55,208 nucleotides of DNA from assembly GCA_029858305.1 (NCBI GenBank), contig JAOUFI010000009.1, positions 1-55,208 of the forward strand, given 5' to 3'. Every line of letters starts with the position of its first letter. The first letter of the stretch is position 1. The stretch is from Candidatus Thorarchaeota archaeon. GTDB lineage: Archaea > Asgardarchaeota > Thorarchaeia > Thorarchaeales > Thorarchaeaceae. Made by a program: the position numbers and the translations under genes. Below are positions 47,116-53,723 of this stretch, in pieces. Under the pieces are notes generated by a model. That model made no database searches. It was not told the origin of the DNA and was given only the letters and a program-made list of their open reading frames with translations.

Positions 47116-47193
47116 TGGCCGTACCGCCCGGATTTGAACCAGGGATAACCAACTCCGCAGGCTGGTGCCTTATCCAGGCTAGACTACGGCCCC
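47116..47193 (-). tRNA. Degenerate tRNA-Arg(GCG) copy, probably pseudo
   Basis: From the 5' end through the anticodon arm it is identical to the tRNA-Arg(GCG) at 45911-45988, including anticodon GCG. The 3' acceptor strand reads CGGTACG instead of CGGTCCC. That gives mismatches at pairs 1:72 (G-G) and 3:70 (G-A). The T stem has one change (CCTGG, still paired by G-U). CCA is kept, and so is the TATA box. A broken acceptor should prevent normal processing and charging, so I judge it a decaying duplicate. Confidence 0.75.
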
Positions 47194-47215
47194 ATTTTAC
47201 GAGGGGCCGGATTTA

Positions 47216-47225
47216 ACTCATAAAG
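47216..47225 (-). promoter_or_regulatory. TATA box of the degenerate tRNA-Arg copy
   Basis: Minus-strand CTTTATGAGT, 28 bp before the tRNA 5' end, is identical to the box of tRNA-Arg(GCG). The leader between box and tRNA is also nearly identical, so the duplication included the promoter. Confidence 0.45.
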
Positions 47226-47539
47226 TCTTCGTTGTGAAAAGACAATAGAAGGATTATAGGGCCGTGAGTATCATTCAAAGTGAAGTTGGAGTCCTACTGC
47301 AGTACAATCTGCTCTTTTTATCACACAGGGTTTACCTCCAAATATCTAAAAATTAAACATTCGCCATCTTCTGGATAATCGAGCACCACATTATCCAACG
47401 AACCGATGAAACAGCTTGTACGTCCACTCATAATGTTGTTTACAGATGAGTCTAGTTCATAATAAATGACTCAGATGATCGATTTCCAATCCGATGTTGT
47501 TGGAAAAGAGAATCTCTTCATAGTCAGATTTCGTTCTGT
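47226..47539. other. Noncoding stretch within the tRNA array
   Basis: No convincing gene is visible on either strand. There is one perfect 8-bp hairpin, TGGATAAT (47372-47379) with ATTATCCA (47390-47397). Near 47447 a segment CAGATGAGTCTAGTTCAT resembles CAGATGAGCCTTGTTCAT near 49066 in the predicted RNA region. The stretch may be the diverged duplicate of that region. Confidence 0.45.
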
Positions 47540-47881
47540 TTATGGGCTTGACGATGACTTGCTTGGAAAAGCATTGGGTATTACAAACCTAAGCATTAGC
47601 AGCAAACATGCAAGAGCAGAGAAACCCAATTCACCAGTAACAATTTGAAGCCAGATGGCAATTGCCGATACACCGAGAGTCCAAAGAATATATCGTACTA
47701 AGTTCCAAAAAAAAGTGTGTTCATAGTAAGATTCGCAGTACCAAATGATTATTGAAGAGGGCACTTTTTCCTCATTCAAGGCACGTACATGAACCTTCAT
47801 CATATAAAGCAGTACTTCAGATAACAGGAGAAGGAAAACACCGACTACTGGAAGACCCAGAATTGTCGCTAGATCATCCAT
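47540..47881 (-). CDS. Small membrane protein of the tRNA-Arg array
   Basis: The product is 113 residues from ATG 47881; an upstream GTG at 47911 would add ten. The first helix is near residues 7-27, then a polar stretch with WYCESYY, then two helices near 60-78 and 82-102, ending in a Ser-rich tail. The 130-residue protein at 49218-49610 has the same topology, with WYDNSAY at the same place and the same position after a tRNA copy. I suggest, with low certainty, that the two are diverged duplicates. Confidence 0.55.
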   Translation of the reverse strand: MDDLATILGLPVVGVFLLLLSEVLLYMMKVHVRALNEEKVPSSIIIWYCESYYEHTFFWNLVRYILWTLGVSAIAIWLQIVTGELGFSALACLLLMLRFVIPNAFPSKSSSSP

Positions 47882-48083
47882 AGCCGGTATTTGAATCACT
47901 AATACATTCACTCCTCATCTCAACTACCCTTCCTCCGGCACACGACAACTGAATCTCAGTTGGTCCCCTGTACTGAATACACTTGCCTCGGTTAATAAAC
48001 TTGTCATTTTTTGTATTTGCACAAAATTGTATCCAATCTCCACTACATTCAAGGGTGGTATCCTGCAAACAAATAACTAATTC

Positions 48084-48107
48084 GAGGTAGATATCACTAG
48101 CTACCTC
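48084..48107 (-). terminator. Conserved hairpin past tRNA copy, probable tRNA terminator
   Basis: GAGGTAG and CTACCTC pair perfectly around a 10-nt loop, starting about 32 bp beyond the tRNA 3' end. The hairpin recurs at the same distance in the other repeat copy with one change. Confidence 0.4.
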
Positions 48108-48138
48108 TTTGCTTTGAGCACAAGTCTATAAGAAATAA

Positions 48139-48216
48139 TGGCGGGACCGCCCGGATTTGAACCGGGGACACCCAACTTGTTACGCTCGCGCCTTATCCAG
48201 GCTAGACTACGTCCCC
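48139..48216 (-). tRNA. tRNA-like gene with anticodon AAC, probably pseudo
   Basis: D arm, T arm, acceptor 3' strand and CCA match the tRNA-Arg copies. The anticodon region differs: stem CGAGC/GTTGG (one G-G mismatch) with loop GTAACAA, so T33 is followed by AAC, formally a Val anticodon. Position 5 of the acceptor is A, facing G. A34 is unusual in archaea, where GUU is normally read by a GAC tRNA. The TATA box is also eroded (CTCTATTAG). I judge it a mutated tRNA-Arg duplicate rather than a working tRNA-Val. Confidence 0.65.
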
Positions 48217-48289
48217 ATTTTTCATGGGGCTAATTTTGACTAATAGAGTCTTCGTTGTGAATTATCAAATAGAAATAATTGTTTGTAAT

Positions 48290-48598
48290 TCACTGCTTCG
48301 TTTCTTCATGCATTAAGCTAGAGTTTTTCTTTCGTTTCACATAGTAGAATGTGGCTACACAAGAGCCGAAGATAAAAAAGACAGATGGTATGATAAAGAA
48401 GGCAGTGAAGGATACAACTGATGGTACCTTTGTACAATAATCGGGTAATAGTAAGTTTATAGTTAAGAAAGCCAATGATCCAATCCAAAAGCCAGATCCA
48501 CTAAGAACTTTACTATCGTGTCCTAGTTTGATTTCTCTTCTTCTTATAAGGAATTCTGAAACGAACGATGCAAATGCTGGTATGGTGAGTATCACCAT
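48290..48598 (-). CDS. Small membrane protein of the tRNA-Arg array
   Basis: The product is 102 residues from ATG 48598; a TTG at 48616 is the alternative. There are three hydrophobic helices (about residues 2-18, 39-55 and 64-88). A basic loop RRREIKLGHDSK follows the first helix, and a basic C-terminus (YYVKRKKNSS) suggests it stays in the cytosol. It lies just upstream of the AAC tRNA-like gene. I recognise no family. Confidence 0.5.
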   Translation of the reverse strand: MVILTIPAFASFVSEFLIRRREIKLGHDSKVLSGSGFWIGSLAFLTINLLLPDYCTKVPSVVSFTAFFIIPSVFFIFGSCVATFYYVKRKKNSSLMHEETKQ

Positions 48599-48663
48599 GA
48601 TTTCTTGTATTAGCAATCACCTCCACAGTTTGTTCTGTCTATAGATTCACCTCGTATTCAAAA

Positions 48664-48870
48664 TTATTGTTCTTCCAAGCTCTGTTGGAAAACGCATTGA
48701 GCAACATGAAAAACCCATGCCAAGGCAAATAATTTGAACAACACGTAGAGAGGAAGTCCAATGAATAACCTATCAAATGCTGCAGCTCCACTCAGTCCTT
48801 GGTACACAGAGGTGATGAAGCTTCCTACGAGGAAAAGAACTGCTGATAAAAGAAGCATTATACCTGTCAT
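48664..48870 (-). CDS. Small two-helix membrane protein
   Basis: The 68-residue product has two hydrophobic stretches (about residues 3-22 and 36-56) with a short polar end, QQSLEEQ. A TATA-like TTTATATG lies only about 10 bp before the first ATG, so translation may begin at the internal ATG four codons on. The promoter segment is shared with the 68-residue cytosolic gene at 46830-47036 although the two proteins are unrelated. Confidence 0.45.
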   Translation of the reverse strand: MTGIMLLLSAVLFLVGSFITSVYQGLSGAAAFDRLFIGLPLYVLFKLFALAWVFHVAQCVFQQSLEEQ

Positions 48871-48902
48871 GAGTCATATAAAGTCCGATTGACTGTATGA
48901 TT

Positions 48903-49116
48903 GACGAGAATGAGTGGCGGGACCGCCCGGATTCTCATCAGGTTGAAGAATGACGAAGAGGAGTGTTGGACAATAACTCTAATCAAATGTCTTAAAGATG
49001 TCAGGTTGTTTTCCGTCAAATCTCATTCATGGACGTACCCAACACTCCATGAATGGGTACGTGGCAGATGAGCCTTGTTCATTTAGAGAACTCATGAGAT
49101 TAACCTCATTCTCATC
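48903..49116 (-). ncRNA. Predicted structured RNA, about 214 nt, with pseudoknot core and tRNA-Arg-like 3' tail
   Basis: This is a prediction. On the minus strand GATGAGAATGAG (49116-49105) can pair with CTCATTCTCGTC (48914-48903) over 12 bp. One pair is a G-U that works only in minus-strand RNA. A TATA element 25 bp before the first strand places a start at about 49112. Inside, CATTCATGG (49024-49032) pairs with CCATGAATG (49047-49055). The 14-nt loop is complementary at one end to 49056-49062 and at the other to GGAGTGTTGG (48960-48969), giving pseudoknot-type contacts. The 3' part is the last 19 nt of tRNA-Arg including CCA. No reading frame fills the region. It does not look like RNase P, SRP or 5S RNA. 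Confidence 0.4.
48915..48933 (-). repeat. Detached 3' end of tRNA-Arg (19 nt)
   Basis: The minus strand reads AATCCGGGCGGTCCCGCCA, identical to the T-stem 3' strand, acceptor 3' strand, discriminator and CCA of tRNA-Arg(CCG) at 49906-49983 and tRNA-Arg(GCG). No 5' part of a tRNA adjoins it. Short 3' tRNA fragments downstream of an intact tRNA are the classic mark of site-specific integration. They can also arise by deletion within a tandem duplicate. Confidence 0.75.
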
Positions 49117-49133
49117 TCTTCTACTCTAATTGG

Positions 49134-49141
49134 ATCTATAA
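49134..49141 (-). promoter_or_regulatory. TATA element for the predicted structured RNA
   Basis: Minus-strand CCTTATAGATCC carries TTATAGAT at 49141-49134. With the usual archaeal distance of about 25-27 bp, transcription would start at about 49112, within the 5' strand of the closing helix of the predicted RNA. Confidence 0.35.
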
Positions 49142-49217
49142 GGTTCAATAAATCAGGTTTATTTCATTGATATTCATCTATTCATTTCAATCTACAACAG
49201 TACATTATTGTGCTCGT

Positions 49218-49610
49218 TCATGGAGTGATAGAACTGTCTGAATTAGTAGAACATGATAATTCTTCTAACTGTCGGGATATTAATGAACCAATTATCATCA
49301 TTGAAAAATGCAGAACTAGTACTGCAAATACAAATGGAGGCCAACTGGAGTACAATATCGGGTTCGAATACCAGATCACACTCCACACTATACAGAGTGA
49401 AATAGGAAGAAGAAAAATCAAAACCTGGTATTCAGTTGAATGCTCACTTACTATAATTTTGTAAGCTGAATTATCATACCAAGTTTGGGGGGAGAAAGGG
49501 CTTTCTATCCTATCCAACTTTAGGCGTAACTTCACTCTTTGAATGGCAACATTGACTAGTATTAAGAGGGAAGATAAAATTATAAAGATGATAAATAAGA
49601 GTTCCTCCAT
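49218..49610 (-). CDS. Small membrane protein of the tRNA-Arg array
   Basis: The 130-residue product starts at ATG 49610. The first helix (residues 3-22) is followed by a basic polar stretch, then the motif WYDNSAYK. Two further helices (about 62-82 and 89-112) are followed by a Ser/Thr-rich acidic end. Layout and position match the 113-residue protein at 47540-47881, as expected for duplicated units that have drifted apart. I recognise no family. Confidence 0.55.
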   Translation of the reverse strand: MEELLFIIFIILSSLLILVNVAIQRVKLRLKLDRIESPFSPQTWYDNSAYKIIVSEHSTEYQVLIFLLPISLCIVWSVIWYSNPILYSSWPPFVFAVLVLHFSMMIIGSLISRQLEELSCSTNSDSSITP

Positions 49611-49850
49611 TTCTCGCCCGTTCCTAAAATCACAATACTTAGTGTTTCAATGCATACAATTCTTTTCCTGGATATAGTTACCTCACTCAACAACGCTTCC
49701 TCCGTCGCACGACAACTGAATCTCAGTTGGTTCCCTGTACTGAACAGACCGACTCTATTTAATAAACTTGTGATTTTTTTGCATTTGCACAAAATTACAT
49801 CCAATCCCCACTATATCCAAGGCGGCATATTGCAAATCAATGACTAATTC

Positions 49851-49874
49851 GAGGTAGATATCACTAACTGCCTC
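49851..49874 (-). terminator. Conserved hairpin past tRNA-Arg(CCG)
   Basis: GAGGTAG faces CTGCCTC around a 10-nt loop, 32 bp beyond the tRNA 3' end, matching the hairpin at 48084-48107. One pair is changed relative to that copy. Confidence 0.35.
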
Positions 49875-49905
49875 TCTGCTTTGAGTACAAGTCCATAAGA
49901 AATAA

Positions 49906-49983
49906 TGGCGGGACCGCCCGGATTTGAACCGGGGAATACCAACTCCGGAGGCTGGCGCCTTATCCAGGCTAGACTACGGCCCC
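49906..49983 (-). tRNA. tRNA-Arg (anticodon CCG)
   Basis: This is a complete cloverleaf on the minus strand. The acceptor is GGGGCCG/CGGTCCC and the D arm GTCT/AGGC. The anticodon stem is CCAGC/GTTGG with loop CTCCGGA, giving anticodon CCG for codon CGG. The T arm is CCCGG/CCGGG, with discriminator G and encoded CCA (49906-49908). G15 is available for archaeosine. It differs from tRNA-Arg(GCG) at few positions, so the two isoacceptors are recent relatives. Confidence 0.92.
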
Positions 49984-50034
49984 AAGAGGCTAAAGATAAG
50001 GGATCGCTTAAAGAATTTGCTCCAAGTGCCGGTT

Positions 50035-50556
50035 TCAAAAGAGAATAGATGTAGGATCCACCAGCCACCAAGCACCCCGTTTATTCCTAACAAAACCTTT
50101 CTTGTATTCGAGCACCGGAGAGCCCAATATTTCCATCGCACGATTATTGAGTCTATCAATTCTATCTAAGATGGTTCGTCTCTTCTGCGCATCTCCGAGG
50201 AGGTGCTCCGCGAGCTCAGGAGTTGTTCCGCCTTCATTCCGAATAAAGAAAGCCAACAATTTCCGATCAAGATCATCAGCACTAATCTGTTCCTTTGCTG
50301 TCTTATTGAGGTCTCCAAGAAACACGCTTGTTGCTTGCGATCGTTCTAGGTGTTCAACGCGAGTCTTTAGTTGAGCAATCTCTTCTGATAGCTCAAGAAA
50401 CATTGGTGGTAAATCCTGATCCAATCTCCACTCAATAGCCTCGTGAATATACCTCTGACGGTTTCTTTCTCCTGCTGTAATGTCTATCCGGTCTAGTAAG
50501 GACTTTTCAAGACGTACACGAATGCTCACTGCTTCGTCGTCATCCTTCTTACCCAT
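50035..50556 (-). CDS. RHH and winged-helix DNA-binding regulator
   Basis: The 173-residue protein joins three parts. A ribbon-helix-helix domain (residues about 10-46) reads VSIRVRLEKSLLDRIDI, then RQRYIHEAIEWRL. A coiled coil follows (50-85). A C-terminal winged helix (about 95-173) has KLLAFFIRNEGGTTPELAEHL and the wing EYKKGFVRNKRGAWW. I set the start at ATG 50556 because the longer frame runs into the promoter of the divergent gene. Two DNA-binding domains linked by a coiled coil suggest a dimeric transcription regulator. It lies 51 bp upstream of tRNA-Arg(CCG) on the same strand. Confidence 0.7.
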   Translation of the reverse strand: MGKKDDDEAVSIRVRLEKSLLDRIDITAGERNRQRYIHEAIEWRLDQDLPPMFLELSEEIAQLKTRVEHLERSQATSVFLGDLNKTAKEQISADDLDRKLLAFFIRNEGGTTPELAEHLLGDAQKRRTILDRIDRLNNRAMEILGSPVLEYKKGFVRNKRGAWWLVDPTSILF

Positions 50557-50695
50557 CTTCTCTACTCCTGCTGTACGAGATACTGTGAACGGACTCCTTT
50601 TGACATCCCGAGAACAAAAGGGTTGCCTTCGTTCTCTTTCGACACAGTTATAAAACAAACCACTAGCCATGGCTAAAATGCGATGGTGAGAGTCG

Positions 50696-51073
50696 ATGGT
50701 GAATAAAGAAAAGAACCTCAAGCGAGAACGAATACGACTGAGTAAAAGTCAGAATCCTCAGCAAATCGACTACAAGAGAATGGATAAAAAAAGATCAATC
50801 AAGACTGAGTTCTGGAAGCTGAAGAAGAGGGGTACAGCTATCCCTGCAAAAGTGACAGCATCAAAGAAGGCTGAGAAGGCACCAAAACCAGCGAAAGAAA
50901 AGAAGAAGAAAGAGAAAGAACCAGAACTTGAGGTTATCGAGGAAGAAATTGAGGCTATTGAAGAAGAGCCTGAAATCGAAGAGATTGATGAAGAACTCGA
51001 GGATCTATACTCCTATGACGAGGATATAGACGAGGAATTCGACGACGAAGATGAGATTGAAGAGTCTGAGTAG
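50696..51073 (+). CDS. Charged protein with basic N-terminus and acidic C-terminus
   Basis: The 125-residue product has residues 1-70 strongly basic (NLKRERIRLSKS, MDKKRSIKTEFWKLKKRG, KPAKEKKKKEKE) and residues 75-125 almost purely acidic (EVIEEEIEAIEEEPEIEE and a DED-rich end). The basic half may bind RNA, DNA or the ribosome; the acidic half is probably disordered. The ATG at 50696 follows GGTGAG at 50684-50689, and TTATAAAA at 50648-50655 is a good TATA box. It is divergent from the RHH regulator. I recognise no family. Confidence 0.6.
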   Translation: MVNKEKNLKRERIRLSKSQNPQQIDYKRMDKKRSIKTEFWKLKKRGTAIPAKVTASKKAEKAPKPAKEKKKKEKEPELEVIEEEIEAIEEEPEIEEIDEELEDLYSYDEDIDEEFDDEDEIEESE

Positions 51074-51165
51074 AACGTAATACTTGACTCCACCACTCAT
51101 CCAAAAGAATAAGACGGACATTACCTATCTTCACAGTCTGAGAACCCTATAAGAGGCTGATAGAA

Positions 51166-51996
51166 ATGACCACTCTTCTTCAGATTATCAAGCGTCTACA
51201 AGAACTATCACCTCGAGAGATGACGATTCAAGGTCTAGAGGATCGGGTAGAGATAGGTCCTCAGAATCCTACAGAACAGGCAAACACAACAATAAACAGG
51301 ATTCTTATCGCCACTTATCCCTCCGCAAGAGTCGTGACAAAGGCATCTCAAGATAAATCAAACCTGCTCGTCACATATAGACCCCTATTTCCGTATGTCA
51401 TAGACAGACTCTCTGGTCTTGATCTTGTGAGAGTACGACTACTCACAAAGAACTATATCTCATCCTACGTCATGGGAAGTGGTTGGCTATGCGCAAGAGA
51501 TGGTCTAAATGATGCTCTGTGCGATGCACTTGGTGTGGAGAGGATAGGAGATTTTCTAGCAGAGGGTGATTATGGCGAGTATGTGCCCTTTGGCAGGATC
51601 TGCAAACCGCAAAGCGTCAAGAATCACTCTGGTTTTGTAAATTATGTTGCATCCAAATTAAATCTCAACACAATAATGTTCTCCGGAGATTTGGATGATG
51701 AGGTTGGTGACTTCTTATTGGTTGCCGGATGTCATGTAGATATGCCGCATATCATCAATGCAAAGAAGCAGGACATCGATACCCTTGTAACTGGCGAATT
51801 GGCTCCAGAAATTAGACTTCTAGCTCATGAAGAGGGCATCAACACTCTTGAACTCGGTAGCTTTGTGACAGAAGATCCGGGAATGAAGAGGCTTCGGGAT
51901 AGTATCAGTCTTGAATACCCGGAGCTGAAAGTTGAGTTCATGGCATCTACACAAGTTGCTCATGGACTTAGGCCATACAAGGAAGATATGGCATAG
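51166..51996 (+). CDS. NIF3-like protein with replaced metal ligands
   Basis: The 276-residue protein aligns with the NIF3/YbgI family. GLEDRVEIG stands for the opening motif, LNDALCDALGVERIGDF the central one, and DTLVTGELAPEIRLLAHEEGINTLELG the C-terminal one. The usual metal residues are changed. H-H-P is YRP (VTYRPLF), the Asp of the H-T-N-x-D motif is Leu by my alignment, and the G-H-x3-E histidine is Ser (GSFVTE, Glu kept). The toroid fold is probably intact while the dimetal site is not. A ribosome site GAGGCTGA lies before the ATG. It faces the DUF89 gene. Confidence 0.75.
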   Translation: MTTLLQIIKRLQELSPREMTIQGLEDRVEIGPQNPTEQANTTINRILIATYPSARVVTKASQDKSNLLVTYRPLFPYVIDRLSGLDLVRVRLLTKNYISSYVMGSGWLCARDGLNDALCDALGVERIGDFLAEGDYGEYVPFGRICKPQSVKNHSGFVNYVASKLNLNTIMFSGDLDDEVGDFLLVAGCHVDMPHIINAKKQDIDTLVTGELAPEIRLLAHEEGINTLELGSFVTEDPGMKRLRDSISLEYPELKVEFMASTQVAHGLRPYKEDMA

Positions 51997-52009
51997 CAGG
52001 CAAAGCACA

Positions 52010-52900
52010 TCAGTCAGCTGGTGGCATCCGTATCAATATTACATTCTTGTTTTTCGGAACTCCTACATGTCGTGCCACTGGGTCACACTTTGTTCTCATG
52101 ATATGAACTGTCGGACAGGTTGGTTCAAACTCTGTCAACGACTCGAAGTTACCCATGCCTTTTGCTATAATTAGCTCAGATGAAAAGAAGAGGTCTTTGA
52201 ACGCGTTGGAACTACGTTCGAGGTTAACACCTATGGCAGAGGTACCAGTATCAATAACGTGATCAGCATAGTCACGTAGATGGACCTCCTCAGCGTCGAT
52301 CCTTGTTGCATCGTTCAAAACGGGACCGCCTTTTACAACTGCGACTACCTTTGGACCAATCCGTTTTATCTCACGTATGAGAATTAAATCAAGAACGAGT
52401 TCTCCAGCATTATCTAGGAGGTAGAAAACACTCTTTACATCTTGGCAAAGTAATCGTACGTCCTCGATTTGGTCGACTGCAAGATCGGTTTCTACATTAT
52501 CTATGATAGCCTTTAGTTCGCTTAGAGAAAACTCACGACCAGACACATCAAATTCAATGGCGTTTGCAGCTGCTGCAATCAAAGTAGCTATTCTGAATCT
52601 CGAGGCAGGTTCAGTAAATCCTTCGACAAGCTGAAGTAGTTCTGGAAAAATACTTAGTGCCATCAGATTTGATTGATGTTTCAAATCTTTGTATGGGTCA
52701 CAGCCAGTCATGCGTTGGACAAGAAGATCCCTGTCAGTACCAATATGGCTAGGTACCGCATCACTGTTGAAGTTCTCACCAAGAAATCGAGTCATTGCTT
52801 CAATGACCTTCATCTGGAGTTTGGGGTCGTCTGTGGCAAGTCGTACTTGATTTCCTGCTCGTTCTAAGAGACAATGGGCACATTCAAGAGATACCTTCAC
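52010..52900 (-). CDS. DUF89 damage-control phosphatase-like protein
   Basis: The 296-residue product has the DUF89/ARMT1-like signatures: N-terminal CAHCLLERA, catalytic LLDNAGELVLD near 170, VKGGPVLNDAT, IAKGMGNFESL and C-terminal KCDPVARHVGV. Members are metal-dependent phosphatases that remove damaged sugar phosphates or related metabolites. The Asp and Asn of DNAGE and the later Asp are present. The N-terminal CxxC is usual for the archaeal subgroup (AF1104-like). It is convergent with the NIF3-like gene (13 bp apart) and 55 bp downstream of the triosephosphate isomerase gene. Confidence 0.88.
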   Translation of the reverse strand: MKVSLECAHCLLERAGNQVRLATDDPKLQMKVIEAMTRFLGENFNSDAVPSHIGTDRDLLVQRMTGCDPYKDLKHQSNLMALSIFPELLQLVEGFTEPASRFRIATLIAAAANAIEFDVSGREFSLSELKAIIDNVETDLAVDQIEDVRLLCQDVKSVFYLLDNAGELVLDLILIREIKRIGPKVVAVVKGGPVLNDATRIDAEEVHLRDYADHVIDTGTSAIGVNLERSSNAFKDLFFSSELIIAKGMGNFESLTEFEPTCPTVHIMRTKCDPVARHVGVPKNKNVILIRMPPAD

Positions 52901-52955
52901 TCACATCGCCAAGACAAAAGCCAATCCGATCTAGTGAAAAATGAACCGGATTATG

Positions 52956-53645
52956 CTATTTACTCAATGGTGATACCAAATCAGATAGGACTGGTTCTGG
53001 CTTGTCTGAATTCGCAACTGCAGAGGCCAATAGCACTCCCTGAGCTCCTAACTTGATTGCTGCAGCGACATCGTCACCGTTGCCAATTCCAGCACCACAT
53101 AGAATCACTACCTTCTTGTTCACCTTTCGAATCTTTTCAACGGTACCTGAGATTATCTCTGGCTGTGCTTGGGAAACTGATATTCCAGAACCTATTAGCT
53201 CAGGGGGTTCTACAGCTACAGACCAAGGATTCATACATGCGGCAGCCACACTCACCTGTATATTGTTCGTGCAGACGACGGTGAAGAGGTTGATTTTGTG
53301 TGATTTTGTTATGGATTCCTCTATATCCGCTAGTTGCATCCTTTTTTCAGAATGGTTGAGGAGAGTCCCGGTGCATCCGGATTCGACCAGAGTGTCGCCA
53401 AGAACATGACCGGTGAATCGTCCAGGTTCACCTGGATCCATATGTTGTGAAAAGACTGGTATTTCTACTGCTTTTGCGACCCGAAACAAGTCGGGTATCT
53501 GTGGAGCAATTACTATTGGCACGTCATATTTATTCGAAACCCGCTCACAGGTCTGAGCCAATAGGACTGCTTTTTCTCCTGTTGCTTTGGTATAGGTCTT
53601 GAAATTGATAATTACGACTGGAGTTTCAATTTTAACCACAAACAT
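52956..53645 (-). CDS. tpiA: Triosephosphate isomerase, archaeal type
   Basis: The 229-residue enzyme interconverts dihydroxyacetone phosphate and glyceraldehyde 3-phosphate. All catalytic residues are visible: N14 and K16 in INFKTY, the histidine in LLNHSEKR (near 97) and the glutamate in VEPPELIG (near 145). The phosphate loop reads CGAGIGNGDDV. The short length (bacterial forms have about 250) is normal for archaeal enzymes. The DUF89 gene follows at 55 bp and may be cotranscribed. Both act on phosphorylated sugars or metabolites. Confidence 0.95.
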   Translation of the reverse strand: MFVVKIETPVVIINFKTYTKATGEKAVLLAQTCERVSNKYDVPIVIAPQIPDLFRVAKAVEIPVFSQHMDPGEPGRFTGHVLGDTLVESGCTGTLLNHSEKRMQLADIEESITKSHKINLFTVVCTNNIQVSVAAACMNPWSVAVEPPELIGSGISVSQAQPEIISGTVEKIRKVNKKVVILCGAGIGNGDDVAAAIKLGAQGVLLASAVANSDKPEPVLSDLVSPLSK

Positions 53646-53723
53646 CCCACCTGGGTACTACAAGCAACTAAACCCTTGATTAAAACTTTGTTGGACAGAA
53701 TTTGTGGCAAGACTTGTGGTCAT

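Larger units (their letters stand above)
47913..48216 (-). repeat. Direct repeat, copy 1: tRNA plus about 225 bp of 3' flank
   Basis: This segment is similar along its length to 49681-49983, with few gaps. Both copies include a tRNA, a hairpin about 32 bp past the tRNA 3' end, and a perfect inverted repeat CAACTGA-ATC-TCAGTTG (47946-47962 here). A small frame on the minus strand here (ends 47874 and 48068) is broken in copy 2 by a 1-bp indel, so I treat the flank as noncoding. Confidence 0.75.
49681..49983 (-). repeat. Direct repeat, copy 2: tRNA-Arg(CCG) plus about 225 bp of 3' flank
   Basis: Partner of 47913-48216, about 1.77 kb away. The inverted repeat CAACTGA-ATC-TCAGTTG is at 49713-49729. 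The hairpin near the tRNA end is kept with one base change. The downstream edge fades near 49681. The tRNA in this copy is intact, so this copy or its ancestor is the likely parent. Confidence 0.75.

Noticed and set aside
47874..48068. 64-residue cysteine-containing frame in the tRNA flank
   Set aside because: The duplicate at 49681-49905 has a 1-bp indel and an early stop at the same place, so the frame is not maintained.
48903..49116. RNase P, SRP, 5S or box C/D RNA as identity of the structured region
   Set aside because: I could not find the conserved motifs of these RNAs by eye. A covariance search would be decisive.
49210..49464. 84-residue plus-strand frame
   Set aside because: It lies inside the minus-strand membrane-protein gene and has no coding character of its own.
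45900..50000. CRISPR array as an explanation for the repeats
   Set aside because: The repeats are tRNA-length, few, unevenly spaced and separated by genes; no cas genes are present.
49844..50071. 75-residue open frame on the minus strand
   Set aside because: It reads through tRNA-Arg(CCG) and shares its tRNA-derived peptide with the frame at 45819-46052.
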